A stretch of 64,000 bases of DNA from contig CAIIXF020000003.1 of NCBI GenBank assembly GCA_903813345.2, positions 8,205,815-8,269,814 of the forward strand, written 5' to 3'. The stretch is from Owenia fusiformis (Eukaryota; Annelida; Polychaeta; Sabellida; Oweniidae). A program made the position numbers and the translations under genes. The notes beneath the pieces were generated by a model. It did not search any database, had not been told where the DNA came from, and saw only the letters and a list, made by a program, of their open reading frames with translations. Numbering within the stretch: the first letter of the stretch is position 1; each line of letters begins with the position of its first letter. This document shows positions 44,296 through 54,861 of this stretch, in pieces.

Positions 44296-44539
44296 CTCTC
44301 AATTTTTGTTTGTGGTGTTTATCTTTACTATGTTGATACAAGATTTTTTTCCCCGATGTCCCATATTTCATTTTCTTTCCACAAACTGTGCATAAGCACA
44401 CACCCGGCTCGTCAACTTTTCGGAGCCACAATCGATTAATTACATCTTCATCTCCTTTTTCATCTAACCATTTCCAAAGGAACTTATTTTTGACTCCATT
44501 TTCGCATGGGAGAGCCATTCCCTCTTCGATAGTCGCCAT
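44296..44539 (-). CDS. first exon of a ZnF/hAT-like gene (distal copy)
   Basis: Same 94-residue frame and the same GAGAG/GTAATT donor as the exon at 43083-43326; the one coding difference I see is His to Asn in VIHRLWL/VINRLWL. Both copies could splice to the single downstream exon at 42761, so the gene may have two alternative promoters and first exons. Confidence 0.65.
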
Positions 44540-44982
44540 TTTGAACTAAATGAGCCGATAATGTACGGGAATTGCCGATCAATGATCGTGAACGACCGAA
44601 GTCAGGACGTAACAACACGAAGTCTATATTTGGAAATTTCCGTAGACCACATGCAAATCACGTGCTCTTCTTTTCAGAATACATACTCCCTTATTATTCA
44701 ATACTTATCCAACATAATTACAACGGGAGTGACAAAATAAACATGAACAGCCACATAATTTATGAACCTGACCTATTTATTAAATAACAAATCACACGTG
44801 AATCAGCTGATCAGCTGTTTTGGGGCCCGCAATTAAATGATTTTTTTCCTCAAGTCTTCAACTTATTTGGGCTTCAGGTCAACCCATACCCCCCTCTGAT
44901 ATCAACCCGGATTTGCACTGATCTCACGGGGGTCAAATTTCGGTCTGAAAGTACCGGAACTAGCCGGAAAATCCGGAAAACT

Positions 44983-45231
44983 TTAAGCCTTGCTATATCC
45001 CCTGCTGTTGAAAACAGTTCTGCTAGGGACTGATGGACCTATCACATTCATTCTAGTTTGAGCCAATGCTGCAATGTGAGGAAAGTTATTTTCATTGACT
45101 TCCCACAATGTTAATGGGTTTCCAGGGATTGGTATCCCTTCAGAACTCTTATATCCGTCTACTTTTTGAGTGAAGTAAAAAAGACCCAACTCAAATTGCC
45201 ACAAGAAATATTGCATCAAAATGCAGAACAA
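44983..45231 (-). pseudogene. hAT dimerisation-domain fragment, copy 2
   Basis: Identical to the fragment at 43760-44008 except Asp to Glu in EVNDNN/EVNENN. Part of duplication unit 2. Confidence 0.7.
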
Positions 45232-45335
45232 TATGGTCCTTAAATGTACAAAACTAAATCATTTTTTCTGCTAATATCACTGAAGTGTACCACAAGTTGT
45301 CAGAGATAAGTATTAACTAAGGTAATATGTTTTCT

Positions 45336-45955
45336 CTGCCGCAAAATTGAAGTCGATACATTGTGTAGGTTAATCATGAATACAAACCAAAAATATATAA
45401 TCAGTCCTCATCCATCATCCGGATTCTCAAACTGAAATATAGAGCAAGAAACCTTTTGTCAGAAGTCCCTGCCCCACTCTTACTGCTCTTCCCCACTTTT
45501 TCCTTTTCTTTTCTATATTGCATCTTCAGGTTGTTTCAGGTATGCTTAATACCTTCAATAGTAACAGATCTGCCTATAAATATAAACAAAACACAAGATT
45601 AACACTATTGCATAAATATCGAGGCAATTATTCAGGCAAAACATCATCTTATGTCTTCTATCAAATGGTTTTTATAATCCAGTAAAACCTTCTAAGTGAT
45701 AAACCTCTGGAAATGTAACACCTTGCAAGTTCAGAATGTAGTCACTTGAAGTGACCAACTGTGTCACAGAAAACATTGCAATATAGATAATTAATCCCTG
45801 CAAAATGGCATTGAACAATACCTGAATATTCGTGTAAAATGTTCATTAACATTTCACCAATGGAGAATAATTATTCATGAAGAATTAATATATAGGCTAT
45901 GCGTGAACATCAATTTTGACACTTCCCCAAAATTCTGCAAATTGAATTACTGGAA
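45336..45955. other. no gene recognised
   Basis: AT-rich flank between the tandem duplication and the satellite; TTCATGAA-type phrases become frequent towards its right end. Confidence 0.4.
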
Positions 45956-48390
45956 AATTCATGAATAGACTTTCAAGGACTTGTGAAGAATAAACAAAAA
46001 CAAAAAAAGAAAGAAATATCAAGGAATTTTTTGAAGTGTAAACATGAATTAATATTCCTTTTTATTCTTCACATTCTTGTAAGCAAATTTATGAATTATT
46101 CAAGCATATGCTAGAACATCAATTTGGACATTCTTCATCACAATCCTTCTATGTTTATCATTTATTCTTCAATTTTTATCATATTGTGAGCTGGGCGAAT
46201 GGGGGGGGGGGGCACGTGGGTAATGGCAATAAAGACTACACTACACACAAGTTCAGTCATATGATATCTTTATTCTTTTACAGTCTTAGTTGTAACATCA
46301 AGTATCACAGGATGTAAACGGGCAACAAGAAGAAGAAGTCTGCAATTATACAAAATAATATGCATTTAAAATAGGAACCAATATTTCGTAATGTCGAGAC
46401 CATAAAATACAAGGTAAATGTACGAATATTATAACATTTCATATGTGATTCCCTTAGACTAAACCAAACACACAGTTTCATATACTTTACATAAATAATA
46501 CAATAATATATTTTAAGAGATATGCATACCCTAATGACTAGTCTAATGGAGACTAACAATGGAGACTAGTGGAACCTCGATGTCAGAAAACATCCAATCT
46601 CCAGTACTAAAATTAGAAGTAACAGAAGTGCAGCAATGTACCATGTTGTCAAATGAACAAACATGAAAGAATTAATAATATTCACCAATACAACATAATA
46701 ATTAAGAACCATTAAAGTGTGACATACATAACATTACGTGTATTCGAGCTCTGGTGAAAATATAAAATCATTTTACAAAATGGCTGCACCTTAAAATACA
46801 AAATGGCTAACACCAAAAATTATATAAACTTACAAATAGTCCTTAGGACTTTGAAGTATAGTGAGACCCTGGCTGAGTGAAGTGTACATGAGTACTTAAC
46901 CGTGTGTCTGCAATTAACAGGACATAATTATAAAATGTGTACATTATTTCCAGTTGTAAAAGTAAGCCATATAAGCATTGCAAAATTGGGCGTGACCCGT
47001 ATTCTAATTTACAAAACTGGTTTACAAAAGATTGTAGTCTAGGGATATGAAATATTACCTTACCAGAAAATATGATATTAAAAGAAAATGACATTCTTCT
47101 ATAATGATAGTATAGGATTAACTGGTAAAAAGTACAACTTGACTGAACAAATTGGGAAAATGCAAAATTGTATTTACCTATACACAGAGGTGTTTCCAGT
47201 TGAAGCTCAGCCAGTGGACTGAGGACAGTTTGAAAAATAGAAACCACTGCTAATGCAGGGTTATAAAACCAGCCACAAACTTACAAAATATAAGAATCAA
47301 AAATAAGGTTTACATGTTATTATCCTTTACTGAATGGAAAATCTAACCCAGTAAGTGGGGTTCTAAAAATAGCATGGTTCACTTAAATGCATATGTGTAA
47401 AAGTACAGGTTGTCTCATGAACCACGTAACTATCCTTGTCCATACAGGGTGTTACACCTCACCTGTCACAATATGATAACTTGCACACTTTCCATGAATT
47501 ATTCAAGAATAAAAATGAATAAAAATCCTGATTATCAGGGATTTCTTAAGAATAAAGGTCAATTTTTTATGAATATTTAAATAAATATTCTTCTTTATTC
47601 TTCAAATTTCTATTAAGCAAATTCATGAAATATTCAAGCCTATGCTTGAATAATATTTGGACATTCTTCATTATTCTTCACAATCCTATGTTCATCATTT
47701 ATTCTTCAATTTTCATCGTATGATAACTTGCACACTTTCCATGAATTATTCAAGAATAAAAATGAAGAAATCCATGATAATCAGGATTTTTATTAAGAAT
47801 AAAGGTCAATTTTTTTATGAATATTTAAGAATAAACATTCATGATTTTTTGACAAATGAACATGAATAAATATTCTTCTTTATTCTTCAAATTTCTATTA
47901 AGCAAATTCATGAATTATTCAAGCCTATTGCTTGAATAATATTTGGACATTCTTCATTATTCTTCACAATCCTATGTTCATAATTTATTCTTCAATTTTC
48001 ATCATATGATAACTTGCACACTTTCTATGAATTATTCAAGAATACAGATGAATTGAAATCCTGACTATAAGGAATTTGTTAAGAATAAAGAAGAAATCTT
48101 TATGAATCTTTAAGAATAAACAAGAATAAACATTCATGATATTTTTGATGAATAAACATGAATAAATATTCTTCTTTATTCTTCAAATTCAAGCAAATTC
48201 ATGAACTATTCAAGCATATGCTTGAACACAAATTCTTAAATATTCATCAATTATTCCTCAATTTTCATACTTCCACACGATTGATGAATTCTCAAGAATA
48301 ACGATGAATAAACATTCAGGAATTTCTTAAGAATAATGAGGAATAAATCTTAATGAAATTGTTAAGAATAAACAATGAAGAAAAAATAAT
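45956..48390. repeat. AT-rich satellite, ~250-290 bp monomer
   Basis: Units starting GATAACTTGCACACTTTCC occur at 47475, 47722 and 48008; an older unit lies at 45960-46184 left of the LTR-like insertion. Each contains ATTCATGAATTATTCAAG, AAGAATAAA and TTATTCTTCAA, which make it self-complementary in places. The last units (to 48390) are more diverged. No genes. Confidence 0.8.
46185..47470. mobile_element. 1286-bp LTR-like insertion in the satellite
   Basis: Starts TGTGAGCTGGGCGAATG and ends CACCTGTCACA, thus TG...CA with inverted TGTGA/TCACA tips. A 4-base flank ATAT stands on both sides (46181-46184, 47471-47474), and removal restores a continuous satellite unit. It carries a run of twelve G at about 46201-46212 and CACGTGGGTAATGGCAATAAAG, which resembles the start of the solo LTR at 14935. 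The small frames inside show no gag or pol, so it is a long solo LTR or a short non-autonomous element. Confidence 0.65.
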
Positions 48391-49685
48391 GACAAAAACT
48401 TACCTCATTTCTTCTTACTGAGTTATTCATGCAAAGATAAACAATTTAATGGCTTTATATTATAAAACTAACGAATACATACGTGAATACATAATACTAA
48501 TGAATACATAAGTGTCAAAATGGTCAAAGATGTATTGTCAAATTACAAAAATGAGTAGCATTAGCTCCTCATCAGTAAAGAAATGTCATACCAATTTCTT
48601 TTGTTACACAACATGCATCATTAGTGGGAAGGTGTTTAATTACGTCATAAGCAATGTCATTTTCATCAAGATGCATTACTCTTATAACTTCACCCATCTT
48701 GGTCTCCAGATCCTTTATTTTTCTCTAGGTTTCTAATGGTTCTAGCAGACCTATATTATAAATAAATTGGAGACATATTTAAAATCACAGGTATTTTTAT
48801 ACTTTATTTCTGAAAGGTGAAACATGGTCATGCAGGGGTTTCAATAAATGTTTTCAACAGGCTTTTCGGTAATTTCAATAGACTGGAACTTATTTCACTA
48901 AAATTGGTAAGGTAAATAACAATGATTTTTTTCTAAATATTTGAACAGGCATAATTGTGATTTGAAATATTTTCGCTATCTGCCTGACTCATGGTCAAAA
49001 GGCCAGAGGGAATAAAGGAACTAGTTTAAGTCAACCTCTTTAAGTTAATTACTTATGCTTGAGTTCAAAAGAAATAAAAAGTTTAAAAATATTTAACTTG
49101 TTCTCGGAGATTGAGGCATTTTCTGGCAAACAACCATCTAAGTCATTCGATAAATGCTCATCTGTCCCCCTGTCCCCATTTATGCTACCACCTTGGTTGT
49201 GTTCAATGTTTCCCATGATGCCTTTGCAGATGTATATTATAAATAAATTGGTGACATATTTAAAATCTCAGGCATATTTTAAGGAGAGAATCAGATATAG
49301 CAAGCAGGCTAAACATTGTTTCAATTTAAGAATATTTTTGGCTCATGTCATTCCTTGTCATGTCTGTTTTCTAAAAATCATAAAAGTGCATACTTTATTC
49401 CAGTAAAACTAAAGATTTTTACAATAATGTATTATTTTCCTATAAGAATGGTTACCATTCTTATTATTTGGGAGCATTTAAAAAATTTTCACTCATTTTT
49501 GCACTTTGAATCATTAATAACTTTACCAATTTATAACATATTGTGAATCTCTTCGGAGATATTGTATTTGATATCGTAAGGAATAGATTGGTAGGTCAAT
49601 TATACATGTTGATTGTAATTTTGTCACCCCCTAAAGATCAGACCCTGCCTTTAATATTTTATACTTTATTTCTGAAAGGTGAAAC
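48391..49685. other. non-coding with short internal duplications
   Basis: Two phrases are duplicated: TATTATAAATAAATTGG with about 40 bases at 48752 and 49232, and TTTATTTCTGAAAGGTGAAA with about 42 bases at 48800 and 49663. The second copy leads straight into the satellite at 49690. No gene seen. Confidence 0.6.
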
Positions 49686-49689
49686 ATGG

Positions 49690-50930
49690 TCATGCAGGTT
49701 GATGAATATTTCAAGAATCTGATTTGTATTTCAGTCATATTCATGAATAGTTCATTTTTATTTATTCTTCATTAAGTAATATTTCATGAACATAAAGGTG
49801 ATGAATATTAAATGAATATGCAGTTGATGATTATTTCAAGAAATATGAAGCTAAACTTGGGAGAAGATTTCAAGAAAATTGAGGAATAGAATATAATGAA
49901 TATTTCATGAATATACAGGTGATGAATGTTTCATGATTCCAATTTCCAGAATATTGAGGAATAGAATATCATGAATATATAGTTGATGAATATTTCAAGA
50001 TTCCAATTTGTATTTCAGTCATATTCATGAATAGTTCATGTATATTTATTTTTGATGAAGTAATATTTCAGGAACATACTGGTGGTGAATATTTCATGGA
50101 TATGCAGTTGGTGAATATTTCAAGAAATATGACGCTAAAGTTGGATTAGATTTCCAGAATATTGAGGAATAGAGTATCATGAATATAAAGTTGATGAATA
50201 TCTCTGGATTCTGATTTTTATTTCTGTCATATTCATAAATAGTTCATGTAAAATTTATTTTTCATTAAGTAACATTTCATGCACATACATGTGTTGAATA
50301 TTTCACGAATATGCAGTTGATGAATATTTCGAGAAAGATGATGTTAAACTTGGAGATTTCCAGAATATTGAGGAATAGAATATCATGAATATATAGTTGA
50401 TGAATATTTCAAGATTCCAATTTGTATTTGAGTCATATTCATGAATTAGTTCATGTATATTTATTTTTCATTAAGTAATATTTCATGAACATACTGGTGG
50501 TGAATATTTCATGAAAATGCAGTTGATGAATATTTCAAGAAATATGAGGCTTAATTTGGAGAATGTTTCCAGAATATTGAGGAATAGAATATCATGAATA
50601 TTTCAAGAATATAGAGGTGATGAATATTTCATGAATATACAGGTGGTGAATATTTCAAGAACTATGAGCCTTGCTTTTCATGAATATTTTAAGAAATATG
50701 AGGCTTTCATTTCATGAATTTTTAAGAATTGTGATATCATGAATATTTCATGAATATACAGTTCATGAATATTTCATCATTCCAAATTGTATTTCAGTCA
50801 TATTCATGAATAGTTCAGGTACATTTATCTTTCAATATTCTTGATTGATAAATTATTCATGAAAAAAGTTCATGAATTCCCATGAATCATACCTGAATAT
50901 TCATAATTTATTCACATCAATTTCACCAAA
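49690..50930. repeat. TTCATGAA-rich satellite, ~205-285 bp units
   Basis: A unit with TTTGTATTTCAGTCATATT, ATGAATAGTTCAT, TATTTTTCATTAAG and TATTGAGGAATAGAATATCA recurs with starts near 49726, 50010, 50215, 50420 and 50785. GATGAATATTTCAAGA is repeated at higher frequency inside. The palindromes TTCATGAA and ATGAATATTCAT are very common. Confidence 0.8.
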
Positions 50931-51026
50931 GTACTCACCTTGTCTCTCACTCTTTATTTTTAGGACAGTCTGACATGTATAGGGGCCAAGATTTTAGATT
51001 ACCAACGCCAGTAGTTGCAACAGCAC

Positions 51027-51212
51027 CTATATCATCAGCTTGGAATGAACTCCTGTACAATTACTAAATTGCTTAGCAAGTTTCGACAATTGTTCCCTTG
51101 GGTTTCTTAGCTCTCCCACAAGTTCTTCACCTGTCATTTTTCCATTCTTCAAATGTTCTGACAAAGCTGGCTCAAAGTGGATCGAGCAACAAAAGGTTCC
51201 TCTGATGATTCC
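51027..51212 (-). CDS. exon-like frame of unknown product
   Basis: After a TATTTTAG acceptor the frame is open for 61 codons, with FEPALSEHLKNGKMTGEELV and RNPREQLSKLAKQFSNC, ending at TAG. It is helical, without a domain I know. It could belong to the ZBED-like fragment 840 bases upstream. Confidence 0.3.
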   Translation of the reverse strand, partial: GIIRGTFCCSIHFEPALSEHLKNGKMTGEELVGELRNPREQLSKLAKQFSNCTGVHSKLMI

Positions 51213-51229
51213 CTAAAATATTAAAAAAA

Positions 51230-52050
51230 AAATATATAAATCATTCAATAAATTGAACTGAAATGCAAAATCATTGTAAAAATAGCAAAAATAGCCTCCA
51301 TTTGAGTTACTTAATAAAAACAAAGTGTGTGACTACTTTTAATTTTTCAAAATTAATTTCAGTTAATAAACTAGCATAAGTGCTAAAATTAATAAAAAAA
51401 AACTGTTCAGTTTTTGAGATAATCCATCCTCTAAATCACCTATTCGCCTAAACCTCTAACATTGGCACCAAAATGTTTTTAGGTTTAAGTAAAATACAAA
51501 GTCAATGACACCTGATTATGAAGTAGACGATGTTAGGACAATTTTAATTCATAAATACTACGGGTGTAACTCGCCAGGAAAATCCAACTCGAGTTCAACT
51601 TGCCAAATATTTCAAAAACTCTCATTTCGTCCAGTACATATTGTAAATCTGGGTACAAAAAAAGAACTGTAACCTCTAGCACCAAGTTTCTTTGATTTAC
51701 AATTCATGGTTTAGTCAACAAAATGCTATGTAACACGTTGGGATAATAAAAAGTGTTGTATTCATTGCAGTCACCTCATATTTAAATCAAAAAAAGATCT
51801 GGTAAAAATTGGAATAATTCACGATTTGGAGTTGTTAATTGAAATCGTGATTTTTAAGAAATTTACAGATGAATTCCAGCCTCTGTCACTCTAGCTTTCT
51901 CTTATCCACATAAGTAGTATGTATCATACATAAATATGATCACAGTTATCAAAATTGTGCTATTACTTACCTGTACCCAACGTCCTAGGTAATTATTTTA
52001 CCTGCCATCGTCATTGGTTTTGTAGTTCCCTCTGTAATTGCAGCACTCGA
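51230..52050. other. no gene recognised
   Basis: AT-rich spacer between the unknown exon-like frame and the hAT/ZBED fragment. Confidence 0.35.
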
Positions 52051-52052
52051 GT

Positions 52053-52480
52053 TCAGTAGTAAAGCCAGGGGTTAATAAAATTTCCCTTTAGACAGGTTGG
52101 AGTTTTTTCTATATTGATTGACAGCAGGTTTGATGCGATTCTAGACTTGTTGAAAAAGGTGACGATTTGACAGCAACCACTGATGGCAGCCGCTGGCTCA
52201 GGAATGTTCAAACCTGCCTTTACAGTGAGATTTAGGTTATGGCCAGCACACGAAATGTGGGGCCATCCTAGTATATCAAAAGCGTTCATCTCGTTCACTG
52301 CATTGTCTGTTGTGGTGATAGGTTTTGCACATATGTGGGGGAGCCATTGAAAACGGAAAGTTAGGTCTAGCGTAGACAAGTGGATATTTTTTTATAAATA
52401 AACGATCTGTAAGATCTGAATTTGGGCTCGTTTTAGGCTTATGTAGCAACCACCACCTTAAATTGAACAATTCTAGTTAT
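52053..52480 (-). pseudogene. hAT/ZBED-like transposase fragment
   Basis: Two overlapping frames give LTDRLFIKKYPLVYARPNF, then FRFQWLPHICA, TTDNAVNEMNAFDILGWPHI, SCAGHNLNLTVKAGL and SGCCQIVTFFNKSRIASNL. The TTDNA-x-N...C-x2-H-x-LNL pattern is the central block of ZBED1-like hAT transposases. A frameshift near 52330 and truncation on both sides leave it inactive. It is a different copy from the hAT pieces at 43-45 kb. Confidence 0.75.
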
Positions 52481-52639
52481 TTCTGGTTATAGTAAGAAAG
52501 AATCAGTGTATGACTCAGGACACACTCCACCTGACAATGATTTCTGATGATTCATCAAGCTGGATATAGTGTAAACCAACAAACTTGTAATGCTACTTAT
52601 ACCTTGATTTGTTGTAAAAACAGAGGACAATTTTTCTAA

Positions 52640-52855
52640 ATAGTCAAAAATAATAATGTGATGTGATTATACAAATATCCTGCAAGTTGTGTAGGCTTAC
52701 ACCATGGAACTAATCATTCCTTGGCCTGGGTTCGATTCCCAAACAACTTGATATATAGTATTCACATTTCACTTTTATTTTGACTTTTTATATAATCATA
52801 TCCAAAGTTCCATCAACATAGTTTTATTAAAGAACAGTTAAATTGTGCTGGAATG
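52640..52855 (+). repeat. tRNA-like (SINE-type) repeat, copy 2
   Basis: Inverted relative to 40675-40890. Core 52683-52750: acceptor-like CAAGTTG/CAACTTG pairing, TGGGTTCGATTCCCA T arm, and GGAA-CTAATCA-TTCC arm whose loop would present AAT. The D arm is replaced by GTGTA...TACAC without the usual G18/G19 loop. The two copies share about 200 bases. Confidence 0.65.
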
Positions 52856-53031
52856 ATGTCCGAATATTGCTTGAATAAAGTCCCAATGGTGCTTGATTGA
52901 TGCTTGGCTATGTTTGATTAATTGATAAAATGGGTAAATAACTGTTTCTTGATGTCCTTGAGCCTTGAAATAAACCAATAGAAAATCTCCGATATATTTA
53001 TTTATTCAATAATATTTGGAAAGAGTGTTTT

Positions 53032-54140
53032 ATGAATACCCAGATACCAGTGCAGCCTGAACCAATGCCTGTTGTTAGTCTTGATAATGAGCGATCTCCA
53101 GAGCTCTTCAGCTTTGACGACAATGATTTCAGTTCACCTCATGTCATCAGTCGCTTCCTTGAATATGATGAGTCCATCTCCAAAGATAACAAGATAGCGG
53201 AGCTTGAGGCTGCACTGCAGAAATCACAGGAAACTGCCACCATCAAGGAGAGGGAGCTTCAAACTGTCAACTCAAAATTAGAAGGCTTAACAGAAAAACT
53301 GCACAAAGCTGACAGAAAAATCAAAGCCATGGAAGCCACACTCGACAGTGAACGGGCAGAGAAAAACACCTTGTACCTGGCGCTATCATCACTTCAAGAA
53401 ATACCATCACCAGATGCTCTTTCTCCATATCAGTCGTTTGACTCAACCCCCTTCACAACTTCACTAGGCATTCTCGGACGAGGGCTTTTGGCTCAGTCAA
53501 GGCGTTTTCGTCAGGTGGAGTGGAGATAGCAGTAAAGAAAATGAATGACACCAATGATCTGATACGTGAAGCCGTAAACCTCCTCCATCTCCAAGGGATC
53601 GACCACATTCAGCAGCTCATTGCCGACCCAGATGCCAACACTCTGATCACAGAATTCGTCCACATGGATTGCAGCAGACGCTCCACACTAGAACGCATTC
53701 TCAACCACCAGGATTATTATAAGCTCTCAAATCAGGACTTCATTTCGCAATGCCTCTGTTTATCATCCGCATTATACGCTATCCATTCCAGAGGATTTCT
53801 TCACAATGACATTAAAGTTAATAACTATTGCCTCACCACTAAAACAGAAGGGAAACTGATTAATTTTGGCCTATCCTCTTCACTCACAGCACCTCTTGTC
53901 TTCGAAAATGGAATGTCTACAGGACGGTCTTGGATAGCACCCGAAGTTCAGGAAGGAACACCAGCATTCGTCCAAAGTGATCTGTATTCACTTGGGAATT
54001 TGTTTAAGGACATCCGTGACAGGACCTCTGTAAAAGGCCTATCATATATCATCGCACTGTTGCGGAAGAGATCCCCAGAAGACCGCCCTTCCATCTTCCA
54101 TGCGATTGACCATTTGAAGGTCTGCCATTCCTCCCAGTAG
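53032..54140 (+). pseudogene. intronless coiled-coil protein kinase-like gene, one frameshift, NFG for DFG
   Basis: An acidic N-terminus is followed by a coiled coil (about residues 57-120) and the glycine loop start LGRG. At 53482-53484 a run of G appears one base short: the frame leaves the kinase and stops at 53527. In the other frame the domain goes on as GSVKAFSSGGVEIAVKKM (loop and ATP-site Lys), HNDIKVNN (catalytic loop, Asp and Asn kept), LINFGLS where Asp of DFG is Asn, SWIAPEV (APE) and DLYSLG, to a stop at 54140. The domain is small, roughly 220 residues. GC content and codon use are far better kept than around it, so inactivation is recent or the gap is a sequencing error. Even in frame, NFG makes it a likely pseudokinase. 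Confidence 0.8.
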
Positions 54141-54244
54141 TGTTGGACTTTGTCATCAGTGCTTATTTTAGTTGTAAATGTATTGTTCAGTAATAGATTT
54201 ACATGTAATACACTGTACTTGTAAATATGTATATATATATATAT

Positions 54245-54861
54245 ATTTTTTTTTTTATTAAAATATTTATTCAAAAAACATAAACGCAAAATACATAAAC
54301 ACAAACAATACTTGAATCAATAAAACTGTGCAAAACAAAATTATACATATATCCTGGATTAGAATTTATACAATAGTAAAATAGGATTTTCACAGCATTA
54401 TATACTCTATCAAAATTTTGATCCTTATACAATAGTAAAAGTTAAGAAAATCCATTCAATCTTAGTAAGCAGCAAAGGCATTTATAATTTTCTTAAAATC
54501 ATGAGCAATATTTACTTTTCCTTGCAGTTTAAAAATGTGTTCATAAATATTTAATTTAGATGCTATTTTCGATTTAAAATTTGCTTGTTTATATTGAGTT
54601 GGATTGTCTGAGTTTTTTGTCCAAATTTCATGAATACATTTCATCAATATTGTGTAAAGCAACATTCTAAATTCTAATTTGCTGTTCATGCTTTGGTACC
54701 CCAGAAGTATATTTTTCCAAGTAATATCTACCTTTAGTGTTTCACTTAGAATATTCCATAGATTTTTAATTAACACACAATCATATAATAAATGTCTAAT
54801 GTCTTGTACAACATTACACTCACTACATTCTTTTGGTACATTCATATTCATATTATTTTTA
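54245..54861 (-). pseudogene. LINE-A, 3' part with CCHC segment and poly(A) end
   Basis: The minus frame reads VPKECSECNVVQDIRHLLYD, then CVLIKNLWNILSETLKVD, ITWKNILLGY and KQANFKSKIAS. The C-x2-C...H-x4-C motif is the C-terminal zinc segment of many LINE ORF2 proteins. The minus strand then runs through AATAAA and a poly(A) stretch at about 54258-54245, which marks the 3' end. The rest of LINE-A is at 56475-57070, on the far side of the inserted LINE-B. Confidence 0.8.

Larger units (their letters stand above)
44114..45335. repeat. tandem duplication, unit 2 (1222 bp)
   Basis: Directly abuts unit 1 and carries the same genes in the same order. A 10-base insertion near 44970 (an extra CCGGAAAAT-type repeat) accounts for most of the length difference. 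The junction lies at TTTTCTAGATTAGG near 44110. Confidence 0.9.

Noticed and set aside
46108-47247. Several hydrophobic frames of 70-134 residues
   Set aside because: They lie in the satellite or in the non-coding LTR-like insertion, with composition expected from AT-rich DNA.
25856-47460. Other complete mariner elements using the ACACCCTGTA / TACAGGGTG motifs at 25856, 38978 and 47444
   Set aside because: No two of these single tips pair with longer arms, so they are isolated short matches.
49690-50930. CRISPR-like or integron-like regular array
   Set aside because: Units have no distinct repeat/spacer division, lengths vary, and the setting is eukaryotic.
52683-52750. Functional tRNA-Ile (AAT) gene
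   Set aside because: Acceptor, anticodon-like and T arms pair, but the D arm is wrong, and a second copy at 40778-40845 shares 200 bases outside the tRNA-like core. It is a repeat.
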